DNA from: Paramarasmius palmivorus
Taxonomy: Eukaryota; Basidiomycota; Agaricomycetes; Agaricales; Marasmiaceae
Assembly: GCA_037176845.1 (NCBI GenBank)
Contig: JAYKXP010000070.1
Coordinates: 1-64,000 of the forward strand
Length of the DNA stretch: 64,000 nucleotides
Direction of reading: 5' to 3'
The position numbers and the translations under genes were made by a program. The notes under the pieces are model-generated. The model was not told where the DNA came from. It worked only from the letters and a program-made list of their open reading frames with translations, and made no database searches. Shown piece after piece: positions 25,012 to 36,482 of the stretch (position 1 is its first letter; each line of letters opens with the position of its first letter).

Positions 25012-27182
25012 GACAGCGAGGAAGGGGTATTTTGGGTCGTGCTCGTCGTCTTTGTCGATGGAGAAGGGGGATGGTGGTTGTCGTTAAAGCTTTGTCGTCG
25101 TCGTTGTTGACGTTGAGGAACTAAATGAACAGAGAGACAGACATAAATAACATGGATGATTGATACCATACCAAGCTAAGCGCTAGATCGGCAGATCTAT
25201 TCCGCCTCGTGCCTTTCAAATTTGATGCCGGGCTTATCTCCTTCCATTTTTGGCCATGTGCGTCCAGACTCCGTTTCTTACTCTTCCCCTTTCTACCTTC
25301 TCCCCAGACTCTAGACTGTTCAGCATATTTTTTTTCTTGCTCTTCAACCATCGTGTTCACTCGATTTCACTGCATCTTTTACAGCAAATACAGGACGAAA
25401 CTGATCAATCAACAGAGTGCGTTCCCACCGATCAGACACCCTATCTTTTAAATGACAGCTGGAAAGCCCTTCTCGGAGACTTCCTTTCCTTTCGGTGCTT
25501 CGAATTCCACGCTCAGCCCGTCCAAGCGTACTTCTTTCCTTCATCATTCACTCTGTGTCCCAATCCCTTGGGCTCGCTATCACCTTTCTGACATACAATA
25601 TTTTGGAATCAAATCACGGTTCAGCTCATGATGTTCGTTCCTTGATTCGCAATCCAGTTCAAAGGTAACTACTGCTGAAGCTTGAAGAGCACTACAGCAA
25701 AGGAATAGGGTTGTCCCACATTGTCTTAATTGTTCTTTATGACGGCAGATCCTCTGCCTTCCATCAATTCTACTCAATGCTCATCAATCTGAATATATCT
25801 CGGTAACCCGTTCAAACTTCGCACCTTCCCCACTGTCACTCAGTACTCAGGGCCGATCTCGGCCTCAATTCTAGCCTCCAAGCAACCTCCAAGCCCGCTT
25901 CTCGATGTACTCTCGATGTCTTCAACGCAAGAAAAGACCATTCATGCAGCTTGTCGTTCCTCGTAGTCTTCGCTACAAGGTAACCCCCATAGCGAAAGTA
26001 TCTGATTGTTGCGACCGCAGGTTGCACAGGATACTCTTTTGGTTACTCCAACAGCCTCCAACAGCTTCCCAAGTCCCGCTTCTTTGTCTTTCGGAACAAC
26101 ACGATGCTCCACTCGCCGACGTTAGCAACCAGGCTTTCGTAGCTTCGTATTCGACTCAGCTGACAGTACCCGTGGAATCCTGATAATATAGTCGCATACA
26201 GTATGGATTTGCATCATACTCGCCTATTCTTTCATGGGTGACGCAAGAGGCTTAAAGGCCGATATCTTCTATAGGTAAACTCCTCGCCTTGTCCGATGGC
26301 CTTTGGATAAACTGCAAGTTCTCTGTCAACAAACCAATAACAAGGATAAATGATGGATTCTACGGCAAGCAGTCATCAACCACGGAACCTACCTATGATG
26401 GCTTGGGGTTTAAGCTTTTCAACTGCATGGAATGATTCTGTCTGGTGCCACTACCCCACTGAAGATACCTAAAATCAGCGGCAAGCTTCTTATTGCGCAG
26501 TCGCTGGCAATATAGAAAGATCGCAAGTCCGCGACCATGACTGGAAGACCCAAGAACCTGCAGGGACATCCCGTTCTGAACTTCCAAGATATTTTCGACA
26601 TCTCAGGGAGTATTGAAATTCAGGTCCCCCAAGGTCGTGTGACCCTTACCCTGCAAAACTCCAATCCTCCGTTCATTTACATTCATTTACCTTCTTTGCT
26701 GCGTCTATCAATGTCATCCCGCCCATCACGGCACAAGTATCCGGTATAATGATCCATTCTGACATCGGAAATTTATAAATCGCCTTCCCCACCTGCTGTG
26801 GCGTATCGCGCTCGGATACAGTGGAATGGGGAAGTGATTTCGAATACTTACACTTTCGGAAGCGCTAGCCTTTGCGATAGTCGGGACGATCGAGAAGCGA
26901 GTGTAACCAGGTGTACCCCTTTTGTATGTTTCGCCTTTGATTGAATAGATAGTCAGGAGGTTGCGTGTCTTCGATTACGATCGAGGAATTGAACGGCCTC
27001 CAGGCGTTGCGGGGAAACGTGCCCCTATCCGTATGACCGTTGGGATGATAGCTGAAAGGTTCAATGCTATCAAAATACTATTATTACACATGGGTATCCA
27101 GCGTAGGAGGGATAGATAAATATCGCTCAGTCGTTTCTTGCGTTGATTGTGTCGTATCTCAAGTAACCGTTATCTTTGGAGG
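25012..27182. other. Region without a supported gene
   Basis: The first few hundred bases are the likely 5' region of the PPS1-like gene (C/T-rich at 25200-25560). Frames at 25905-26183 and 26537-26749 (+) and 26393-26601 (-) show no known motif and no convincing exon chain. I see no repeats of note. Confidence 0.4.
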
Positions 27183-27585
27183 CTACTTCTCCAAAATCAC
27201 ACCGCATCGATCACATTTCTGCTCTGTATCCGAGCTATATCATAACCGCGATCAGTGTGGAAGTTGACTAAACCCGAATCAACGACTCACAATAGACATA
27301 TCAAGCCACAAGGGAAGCACATAATTGCAGTGATGATCCCACACATTCCGTACTTCGTCGTGGGTTGGTGAATCCCCTGAGCACACTGTGCGAAGACTGA
27401 AGAACCAGGACGTCAGGGTCACAGGGTCATCATCTAGAAAACTCAAAACTCTACTTACGAGTTGCTCGGTATTCTTCTCCAGCTACTGCAGGATCTGGAG
27501 GAGGAGGCGCCTGCATTGTGACCGGCGCTTGTTGGGACTGTTCCTTGTTCTCCATTGGTGGCGGTGGAGAGTTTGCTTCTGCCAT
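27183..27585 (-). CDS. BRI3-like small membrane protein, copy 1
   Basis: Exons 27585-27459, 27396-27291 and 27234-27183 give 94 aa. The short N-terminus is rich in Pro, Gln and Glu. Exon 2 encodes FAQCAQGIHQPTTKYGMCG, followed by one hydrophobic segment (IITAIMCFPCGLICLF). The third exon adds SDTEQKCDRCGVILEK with a CxxC pair. The layout (Cys pair, single membrane span, C-terminal CxxC) resembles the brain protein I3 (BRI3) family of endomembrane or lysosomal proteins. The assignment rests on layout only. Introns are 62 and 56 bp. It is the first of three tandem paralogues on the same strand. Confidence 0.75.
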
Positions 27586-28049
27586 TGACTCGGAGTTTAG
27601 AGGAGTGGGGGATGCTAGATTAGGTTCTGATACGTTTTCCCGCCTTATATGTTTGAGTCTCGCTCAACCGTCAACAGCCTCGTCATTGCTTTAGCACCAT
27701 TCTGCTCCAAAACAACTGATCATGAGGAGCTTTTACGCCGTTGGCGTTGTTCGCTATTTAGTGTTTCGATGGGTATCATCTTCGAGGTATTCAATACATT
27801 CTTAGTCTGTGGCGGAGTGTACATAGTAGACGTGTAAATGACGATTTTCCCGTGATAAACATCTAGCCGAGAAACGCTAGGTATGTATATTCCCTGTTCC
27901 TGGGTCAGCTTCATGGATGATTGAGAAGAGAAAGGTATCTTGGCACAATTCATTGTCTTGTATGGCTGAGTATACCCGGACCGGAGCCGCGACGCGCTTG
28001 GATCATGAGTAAATCAACGTGTTACTGCTTGACGTTCTCACGTCTACTC

Positions 28050-28125
28050 TGCTCCTCCGCTCACTCCTTCGCTCAAACCTCCGCTCAAACCTCCGCTCAC
28101 ATCTCCGCTCGTACCTCAGATCTCA
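28050..28125. repeat. Short tandem repeat, about 12-bp unit
   Basis: About five degenerate copies of a unit close to TCCGCTCAAACC run head to tail. They lie between BRI3-like copies 1 and 2. No function is evident. Confidence 0.8.
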
Positions 28126-28287
28126 GATAATGAGTCGCACCAGGTAATGCCTGATTTTTCAGTGTTTTGTAATTATGCTAACTAAAATATGAATAGATAA
28201 CCCTACGTTTTGAATGTGCGAAAGGAAAAAGGGTATTGGTAAGTCATAATTAATCTACGTCGACGGCTTCTTCTCATGGAAGGTCCT

Positions 28288-28746
28288 CTAGCTCAGTCGG
28301 ACACCACATCTGTCGCATTTGTTTTCTTTGTCGAATCTATAATGTTTATTCAGCAAAATTTTCCCGTACTCGGAGAGCATGGCAGCTTACACCAGGGCTA
28401 GTAACCCGCATGGGAAGCAAACAACAGCGACGATAATACCAAACACCCCATATTTTGTTGTGGGTTGATGTATGCCTTGGGCGCACTGTGCATACACTGC
28501 TCAGACGATTAGACTTCCCCATATTCAAGCTCCTAAGGCTGTTTAAGAACTTACACGGTTCGCTCTGTATTGATCGCCGGCAGCTTGGGCGTTCATCATT
28601 GGTGGTTGTTGAGCTGGTTGGGCATACTGAACTTGCTGGGAATCTGAATGCATATTTTGGTACTGTGGTGGATATCCTCCTTGGTGGTAGGATTCGTCTT
28701 TGTGTTGGAGTGGGATGGGTTGAGTAGGGTATTGGCCTTGTTGCAT
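28288..28746 (-). CDS. BRI3-like small membrane protein, copy 2
   Basis: Exons 28746-28557, 28496-28391 and 28336-28288 give 114 aa. The N-terminal half is Gln/Pro/Tyr-rich and low in complexity (MQQGQYPTQPIPLQHKDES), probably cytosolic and disordered. Then come YAQCAQGIHQPTTKYGVFG, a hydrophobic span (IIVAVVCFPCGLLALV) and FDKENKCDRCGVRLS. The middle exon is exactly 106 bases, as in the other two copies, and both introns fall at the same codon phases. PY-like tyrosine/proline motifs in the N-terminus could bind WW-domain ubiquitin ligases, which is inference. Confidence 0.8.
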
Positions 28747-29284
28747 TGTGGGGACTTTCTATGGTATGTATCTGCTTTTATGTGTACTGTTCATTGTATT
28801 GATACCTATCCAGCACGTCGATCCATCAACTACTCCAGTGCCAACAAAGACCTACACGTCTCCAGCAATAGCCGCGTCTCAATGCCCGATGTAAGAATCA
28901 TCAAGAAACTGGCAAAAGCTATTCAATATACGAAGATCGATCAGATATCTTCTCATATCCCATCCAGTCCATCCAGTTTGCTTCTCGGCGTCCCGTACTT
29001 CCCACATTACGCGCAGTTACTCCGGCTCGGGAGGATGGCGGCGTGGTCCTCGACCTCACGCCTACGTGGTAAGGAATGATGATAATCATGACGGGTTAAG
29101 TTTCGAGGTACCAGTAATTTAACTCGTAGAGATTTGAGGCGTTGCTAATCATTCACTCAATGTTCGGTGTTAGGGCGTCAAATAAAGAATAAATATCAAT
29201 GAAGTACTCTACTTTTCGATAAAACCAGGACTTGGTGAGTGACAGGTCCTTTACCACTCGTTCCCTGCTATTAAAATAGCACCC

Positions 29285-29790
29285 CTAGCTCAACCTAACA
29301 CCACATCTGTCACATTTGCTCTCCTTGTCAAACCTGTAGAACAATGATCAGCATTTTGGGATAGCACGGAGGCGATGTGACTGACAGCAGCGCTAGCAAC
29401 CCGCATGGGAAACAGACAACAGCAACTATGATACCAAAAACCCCGTACTTCGTCGATGGTTGATGTATCCCTTGGGCGCATTGTGCATATACTGTTCAAA
29501 ACGCGAAATTAATTTTCCGAAACTCTCACAGAGCGCTGAAAAGACGCACGATTTGCTCTGTATTGCTCAGCGACCTGAAGGGTCGACATGGGAGGCTGCT
29601 GGGCGCTGGGTTGCATGTATTGACCTGGCGGGGCTGGTGGCACGTATTGGCCCTGCGGTGCATACTGGGCTTGCTGTGGATCGGAGTATGTATGCATATT
29701 CTGATATTGTGGTGGATACGCTCCTTGATTATAGGAATCGTCTTTTGGTTGGAGTGGGGCGGGTTGTGCGGGATACTGTGCTTGCTGCAT
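29285..29790 (-). CDS. BRI3-like small membrane protein, copy 3
   Basis: Exons 29790-29550, 29491-29386 and 29333-29285 give 131 aa. The N-terminus is the longest of the three and is rich in Gln, Pro, Tyr and Met. It is followed by YAQCAQGIHQPSTKYGVFG, the same hydrophobic span as copy 2, and FDKESKCDRCGVRLS. Exon 2 is again 106 bases and exon 3 is 49 bases, as in copy 2, so copies 2 and 3 are closest. The start at 29790 is chosen because MQQAQYP aligns with MQQGQYP of copy 2. An upstream in-frame ATG at 29895 would add residues not seen in the paralogues. Confidence 0.8.
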
Positions 29791-29799
29791 CGTGAGGGT

Positions 29800-30366
29800 T
29801 CTCTGATAACGTTGGCAATGGAATACTATAGTGAGCGTCCAGTTTATATTGTGCGCCCTATACTTTCTCACTCTTACCTTACCCTCAGCTGTCACTAGGT
29901 GTCAATCATTCAAAGTAATATATATCAGGCCTCTAGCGCCTATCTAGCGATGGACGGCCGAAACCCATTGATGGCAATGAAAGATCATCTGATCTCATTC
30001 TGGTCGAGTCGTTTAGCACACGTTTTGCGATACGCGGAATTGACACTATTCGCAACAATCCCGGAAGCGACCTTCGACCTGCTCTGGTACTCCAACTCTC
30101 AAGCGAAAGGCGTTCATGTGATACTGAAGGTTCGTATCATTCCTGAATTCAACGTGCAACTAGCTGAATTTTTCCCACAACCAGCGTGAAGAGGTGTTTT
30201 ATTGTGCTCGGAATGTATTACGATCGAGCTTCCGTCCACCAGGCCCTCGGGCATCGTTGTAAATGCATTGTCGCTGCGTGAACATAGCTGAACCACGAGG
30301 TTTGCGCCTATGGATCATCTATAGTAACAGGCTCGTTCTGGTTACCTTTACACCACCCATCCTCCG
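29800..30366. other. Intergenic stretch
   Basis: Divergent upstream region shared by BRI3-like copy 3 (-) and the membrane protein gene (+). An open frame at 29899-30189 (+, 96 codons) has no motif that I recognise. Confidence 0.4.
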
Positions 30367-31329
30367 ATGTCTGTCTCCTTTTCAATGGTGGCTAGTGCCA
30401 GTCTTTCCTCCGTGTCGAGTGTGCCAACGGGCAGTGCCCAGGACGCTGACACTATTGCTTCAGTGAAGATCTCCAAGACACTCACTAGCGTTGTTTCCTT
30501 CCTCGTTGTGGTGATGGCAATCCTGTACACTGCCGCCTTTCTGTGGGTCTATCGATATTCCAAAGAGAATTCTCGACCGCTTAACAAGAAATCGGGGAAG
30601 GTTGCCCAACATTACGCTCCTTGTGAGTTTAGACCCACGAATCTTGCATTGAACTAATCCTCTTTCATTCAGATATATACACATTTATAATCTTTAATGC
30701 GCTCGCCGAAGTACTGCTCGTCATAGCCGGAAGTAACACTACTAATCATCCGGTTCAAGTTGGGAACATCCGCCTGGCTGGTAGCCCAATACCGTCTATT
30801 CGACAATTATCCCAACCTGCAGACAAACACCGGCGTCAAATTGCTTCTGTACGCTTGCTTCTCAATTTTATGGTCATTCACCTATAACATCTCACCAGTT
30901 TCGTGAACTGCTGGACAGTTCTAGTCGATGCGGCATACACGCTTCTTTTCCTTCATCCTTCATGGTCCGGGCACCCAATATCATCCATCGGCGCCCAAAT
31001 GATATGGGTCTTCATCACCTGGTTGTTTTACGTTTCAGGTGTGGCTTTGCTTAACCATGCGTTACCCGCTTTGTTCCTGCGCGGCGTCTGCACGTCTGTC
31101 ACTTATTGCTCACAACTGCAAGCACTCTTCGGTAAGCCATAACATGATTTACTGTCACCCGATGGTCTGAATCCTCGTGCTTCCAGCCCTCTCCGTATTG
31201 CAAATGTGAGTCACTTCTGGGAGCCTCCTGATTATACGGAATCCGACCCTTTCCTATAGACTGGTTCTGACCGGAGCAATCGCTACCTTGGTTTGGCTCG
31301 CTTGGCAGTCAGTAGAAGGTAGCCGTTAG
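30367..31329 (+). CDS. Multi-span membrane protein, unknown function
   Basis: Six exons are inferred (30367-30622, 30673-30710, 30760-30848, 30899-31131, 31187-31205, 31260-31329). They sum to 234 aa with all phases closing. The donors are normal and intron 2 contains a good branch site (CTACTAATC). Hydrophobic segments include VVSFLVVVMAILYTAAFLWV, FVNCWTVLVDAAYTLLFL, IWVFITWLFYVSGVALL and LVLTGAIATLVWLAW, so four or more membrane spans are likely. The N-terminus is Ser-rich. I do not recognise the family. It may belong to the small polytopic fungal proteins of unknown role. Confidence 0.65.
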
Positions 31330-31498
31330 TTCTGATTGAATGTCCAAGTTTGGAAGGCTAGACAAAGTCAGGCCTCGGGACTCTGCTTCGATGTAATCGA
31401 ACTTGACATTTATCTATACAACATATACATAGTAAATAGATCTAAAATAACTTGATATATATCGAGTTGATGGTCACTTGGCTTTAAGATAACCCCTT

Positions 31499-33247
31499 CT
31501 AGGCTTCGTACATAACCAGGAAGGATGGGCGGATGGCTTCGTTGCAATATACAACCAGTTCATCATAGTTTAAGCTGCCTCCTTTCTCGGCGAGAACCTT
31601 TCACCTGATCAAGATCTATTGCGGATATAACGATAACCAGCCACATACCGAATCGAAACCTGACGGTGGAGCCGTCAGTGTTGTATTATCGTGCGTTAGC
31701 TTACAGCCCTTGCCCACGACTACTTTATTCAGGAGCATAGCCTTCGTGGATGATTTCGAAACGTTATGGGAGTAATCATTCGACCTGAAAGCAGAATGTT
31801 CAATATTTGGATAGCGGAACAGCCGAGAAACTGTACTAACTTTGATGAAGTAGAAGAGGTGTATATGCCCTTCCCGAACCTATTTGCAACTGAGTGGCGA
31901 GCTCTCGGCGCTAACTTAAATACATACCTTCCCCAACCAGTCTTCTTACCCCACAAGCTAATATCGAAAGAAGTCCGAAGAATACAGCACAATGAACACG
32001 TTGTGGATGTGCAGTACTGTGTCTGCCCTTTATCTCCTAAGAGACACTCACGCCGTGTGCCGTGCCACCGTCGATTCTCGTTTCCCACTGAACGGCCAGA
32101 AGCAGCGAATTGACCACGGGCTTCTACAGATGTTCCTAGCAAGCGCGATAAGCATATGGCATGGTGTATGGAATGTCGGCTCACTTGTAGTTTTCGTAAG
32201 CTTGGATTGATGTAGGCGTTGCGATCACCTTATAGACTCGTTTGACCTGTGGGCAAGTGGTGCCGGGGTGTCTCCATGAAGCTTTGAATTGGTCTGCGAC
32301 TATGAATAGCATGGTGGCGTTCAGGAGGTGACTTAACCAGATAACGTACTATCTTACCGCTCTTGAAGGTGACGTGACCCACAGGCACCTCTAAAATCAT
32401 CGGGCCCTTCTTCTCCGCGTCATCAGAACAATTCTTCCCGCAGAAGTGAGAATTAGACATCTTCGGATTCTGGAGACAGTGTAGACACAATGTCTCTGAA
32501 AGCCTACAGGAATATAGCATATAGTCATCGCATCATGAGATCATATTTCGACTCACGATTTGTGGGTAAGAGAGCAGTACTCGCCACAAGTTCCGTTAGC
32601 GTTTGTATGTGCTGCTTTCTGACATCCCGGGGCCTGACAGGTTCCTGGGGGATTCCCAGAGGTCCCTGTTTGACCGACGGCCGCTTTCTTAGCACAGGCT
32701 TTGCTGCAGAATGGATGACCAGGGTACTTCGGACGGGCTTGACAAAACTGTGGAGCAGAAGATGCATGAGAGAGAAAACAGGACAGTATAGCTTCACGGA
32801 CATCACAGTCACTATTCGATGGGTTTCCGCCAGCCTTGGCTTTAGCACAACTCTTGGAACAGTACGGGTGTGTCTTCTTGCCATCATTATACTTGGGCTT
32901 AAGGTGACAATTCTAGTCGTGACGAGATAAGTGCAAGGTTGACAACATATGGGCACGTGCTTACCTCGCAAAGATTGGACGTTGATGTCGCCGGCGGTGT
33001 AGTGGCTGATGATGAATTGTTGGAACCAGGGCTGGGCCTGAGTATTGGAGACCTGCGGATTCGGTAGATTGGCAAGCGCCGTCGACAAGAGGCTTGATGC
33101 CGCAGAGGCAGCAGACGAGGAGGAGGAGCCCGGAGCTACAGTCGTAGTTGTAGCCTGCGCCTTCTGCAAGCCAGGATATTGAGTAGCCACAGTATGTAGA
33201 AGCGATAAAGCGAAAGGGAGATGAGCAGCGACCGAAGCGGCACTCAT
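31499..33247 (-). CDS. PARP-like ADP-ribosyltransferase with Cys-rich zinc-binding N-terminus (P1)
   Basis: Eight exons: 33247-32965, 32912-32557, 32503-32358, 32299-32185, 32135-31928, 31879-31841, 31784-31649 and 31597-31499. The N-terminal part carries repeated Cys motifs: LCE|NCHLKPKY..PYCSKSCAKAKA, FCQARPKYPGHPFCSKACAKKA, then CQAPGCQKAAH..GEYCSLTHKS and CLHCLQNPKMSNSHFCGKNCS. The C-terminal half is PARP-like. It has RRWHGTRREC (His of the H-Y-E triad), a CSLCCILRTSFDISLWGKKTG block, RFGKGIYTSSTSSK (Tyr) and LNYDELVVYCNEAIRPSFLV (Glu), so all three catalytic positions are present. Two junctions are imperfect: a frame change near 33050, and the exon 4/5 junction (32136-32184), where normal splice sites leave the frame off by one. 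Either a further intron or a real lesion is possible. The gene is head-to-head with P2 across 262 bp. Confidence 0.75.
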
Positions 33248-33509
33248 GATTGTTCAACTCTCCAGGAGCTTGGTAAAGATGCTTCGAGCAGTGATGTTTG
33301 AAAAAGATGAGAGAGAAATGGATCGTCAAACTGTTTTTAAATTGCCCATGCAGACTCGTCGTGTCCTCCGCAAGAAAACGTTGCATAAAAACGAGGCCAG
33401 GGCGTGCGAATCCACATGCACACATATGTATATTCAAAGCAACACACCTTTTCCCGAACTCCAGCTTTCGACCATTTCCCTCCTTGTACACCTAGCGATA
33501 ACTCTCATT
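33248..33509. promoter_or_regulatory. Divergent promoter between P1 and P2
   Basis: 262 bases separate two PARP-like genes transcribed outward. Such a short shared upstream region suggests joint regulation. I see no clear TATA element. Confidence 0.4.
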
Positions 33510-34681
33510 ATGGCCGCGCTCCTGAAGACCATGGGACATTGGGGACATCGCAATCGACCTCAGCCCCAGGACGACCTATGCGAGGTAAATTACACACGTC
33601 CATAATCCAAATGATTCGATATTTCATTGATCGATGACTAGGCTTGCGGTACTAAACCGAAATTCATAGAGAACGGATATCAACACCCTTACTGCAGTCG
33701 GACGTGCGCAAGGAATTTGACGGGCGACAAGCCGATGGCCTGTATTTTAGGAGGTTGCCAATCCACCGGAAAGCGCGAGTTCTCGTACTATTGCAGCGAA
33801 GAACATGGGAAGGAGGCCGTCCGAAGAGGGGAAGTCCCAGCATGCGAAGGTTGCAAGGTGCATCCGCAGAATCAGTTATCGTTCTGCTTGCAATGCCTGC
33901 GCAATCCCGAGGCTTATCCGAACATCCCTTTGAAAGAGTTGAGTCCGAATGACTCGACATTCAGACAAGGTAAGGTTTCAACGTGCCCGTTCATTTCTCG
34001 ACTCGGATGTTGACGTAGCCGGTACACTGCACAGTCCGCGACGAGTTCATGAGAGCGTGGCTAGCACGGGGTACGAACCCGACGGTCGAGAAAATCTATG
34101 AAATTTCCAATCCACGTCAGGTCAAGCTACGTCAAAAGAAGTACAGGTGACCAATCGATGATCCACCTCCTTGACGAGCTACGCTAATACAAGGAATTCA
34201 GCAAAACAATCCAATCGCCCACAGAAGTTCGCACCTTTTACTCTGCCATGTGCAACTGCGATATGGGATTACACGGCGCGAAACTTTGCAGAGATGTGTC
34301 ATGTGGGATTTGCAACGCCATCAAGTCTTCGTTCGAGTGTTTGGGGTTCGGAGCTCCCTACCATATCGGAAGGTATGGAATTCCAGAACGAGAACCCTGA
34401 GCTTCATAGGCCTCACGAGACGCTTCCACAGATACGGAAAGGGCATCTATTCGTACGTGAACCCAGCACGTTCGGACCGTTTCACCTACACCGTCACAAC
34501 ATCGCCATATCGCGTTTCAATCGCATGTAATACGGTGGTAGATGGCAAACACGAGGCAAGTTCATGGAGCCATCCGAGGATTACCTGCTCACATCCCCTT
34601 TAGATCCAGCAGAATGAATCTGTGTTTGTCCCTGTGGCGGACGCTATCACACCGACGTATGTGATTGTGTTCTTGAAATAA
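33510..34681 (+). CDS. PARP-like protein lacking the catalytic His, with Cys-rich N-terminus (P2)
   Basis: Six exons (33510-33584, 33642-33969, 34035-34146, 34202-34372, 34432-34537, 34604-34681) give 289 aa with no frame problems. The Cys-rich part has ACGTKPKF..HPYCSRTCARN, CILGGCQSTGKREFSYYCSEEH and CEGCKVHPQNQLSFCLQC. The PARP-like part has EFMRAWLARGTNPTVEKIY, then RTFYSAMCNCDMGLHGAKLC where active relatives have HGT. After that come GICNAIKSSF, YGKGIYSYVNPARSD and FVPVADAITPTYVIVF. The His of the H-Y-E triad is replaced and the Glu position is not obvious, so it is probably a pseudo-enzyme or uses other chemistry. The intact frame and splice sites argue for selection on the protein. Confidence 0.75.
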
Positions 34682-34770
34682 TCACAATGTGAGATGGCGA
34701 CAAGGGTTTCGCAGGACGGAACGTACTAGTCATCTATCATATACAGCTTAATTTAATGTAGATATTGATA

Positions 34771-36177
34771 TTAAGAAGCCACTGGAGTCCTGAATAGCGC
34801 CGATAAAAGTGCTACCGCCTTTGACTGTGGCTCAGTTTCTGACACATCGGTGTATGCAATAAGGAACGCTGGATGGATGGCATTGTTATCGTAGACCACC
34901 GTCTCCTCATAGTTGAGATCAGCACCAGGTACTCCGATTACCTAGGAATTGATCAGACGAGCTCATGTAGACACAACAGCGAGAATAATCTTACAGAATG
35001 GCATCCTGGAGGGGGCTGCGTTAACGTGGTTGCGTTGAAATGCCGTCGACACGGATTTCCCACTACTACACGATTTACCAAGACAGTCCGGCATTTAGAT
35101 CCTCGGGCGTTTGAATGAAAATAGTCGTCGGCCTCTGGAATAGCTTGCATATCAGCAACAGATTCAAGTTCAGTGACAAAGAGCATACTGGAGGAGCAAG
35201 CTGTGGTGTATATTCCTGTCCCGAAACTAACCGCTTCGATCAGCACATATTCGTTAGTTGTAAGAAAGCTTTCTTACCGCCGAAATTTGTGTCTGGAACT
35301 GGATGATGTGAGAAATCGAGACAAACATCCAAGGTTGGGTATCCTCACCACACTTCCCGACATCGTAAGAGTTGGTTATGATACGGCACAAAGAACAGTC
35401 CGTTCGAGAGCAGGTCACAACACAAGTTCTGTCATCTCCAAGAGAACATGATCTTGCTGTTCCATGAAAAAGGAATTGCTCGTTTGAACCCAAACCAGGC
35501 CTCGAGCCACTATTATCACGTTCAACATTGGACCTGACAAGAAAACATTTAGAGGTGGACACAACTAAGGGACAGTGCTCACCTGTACTTTCGATATGAT
35601 TCGAGCCGTTCATGTGGATACACTATGAGGAATATGGCCTTTATCCTAGGGGTAGACTTTCCAGGATGTTTCCAACCCTCATAGAATAATGCCTGGACTT
35701 GCTATGGAGTCAGAACACACCGCAACGAAGCTACTGAATGATACTTACTTTCCTGGTATTTCGGATTCGAGGGTTTCATACATATCAACTGACCGGGTGT
35801 TTGATTGTTAGTTACTTTGGTAGCACCCATGCGGGTTAGATAGGAATATTATCAGGAGACTGGAAAAGAGGGTGTGGTGTTAGATGCGACGACAGAGATG
35901 ATACAAAAAATCATACAAAATGGCATTTAATGCAACGATGAGCGGCGGGCCCTCCGGTGCTGCTAGGAAAAGGTACCTGCAGCACGCAGACAAATTCTGC
36001 CAGCTTGATGAATACACAACGTCTGCCGATCAGGAATGAAGGCCTCGTGAAGCCCAGGACTTTCAGGCATGGCGAACGATTGGCAAGCATAGCCTCTCCC
36101 TCGCAGTCAACTAGACGGTTATAAGGTGAGATGTGTGCAGTACCCGGATGGTTCAAGTACGTACAGTTCACAGACAT
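34771..36177 (-). CDS. PARP-like ADP-ribosyltransferase (P3); 5' end uncertain
   Basis: The catalytic exons are clear. They encode ALFYEGWKHPGKSTPRIKAI, NEQFLFHGTARSCSLGDD (His), CSLCRIITNSYDV, FGTGIYTTACSSK (Tyr), DDYFHSNARGSKCR, VLVNRVVVGNPC and ADLNYEETVVYDNNAIHPAF (Glu), with the stop at 34771. The H-Y-E triad is complete. Introns I can place include 35698-35748, 35534-35582 and two between 35170 and 35430. The start is either 35830 (MGATKVTNNQTPGQLICMKP) or 36177, where MSVNCTYLNHPGTAHIS opens a Cys-containing exon that would fit a partial zinc-binding N-terminus. That upstream exon aligns poorly with P1, P2 and P4, so P3 may have lost most of the Cys-rich region. It is divergent from the NADAR gene. 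Confidence 0.7.
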
Positions 36178-36482
36178 ATTACCAGCATAGCACCTAACAT
36201 AGCCTGTAAAAATGGCGGGCCTGTACAGTGTAGTGATGGTGGTGCAGAACGAAAATCGAACTGTGAGAAATTGTTCCTATTCCTGATTCTGCCGATATAG
36301 GTTAGCGCCCTTGATTTTCTGTTTTTGTTCCATTTCGTTCTGCGATGCAGATTACATCGCCTTCTGCGGCCTCATGGTCCTCGTATGGGTCATGGGCGTG
36401 TGCTAATAGCACTAGGCGCATGGTATAAGAACTTGCATGGCATGGGATACGGTTCTTCCTCAACTTCAAGTTTTTCATCAAT

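Noticed and set aside
31729..32184. Single 151-codon reading frame taken as a complete protein
   Set aside because: It reads through introns. The PARP-like segments in it belong to exons 5-6 of P1, and the frame begins at a splice donor.
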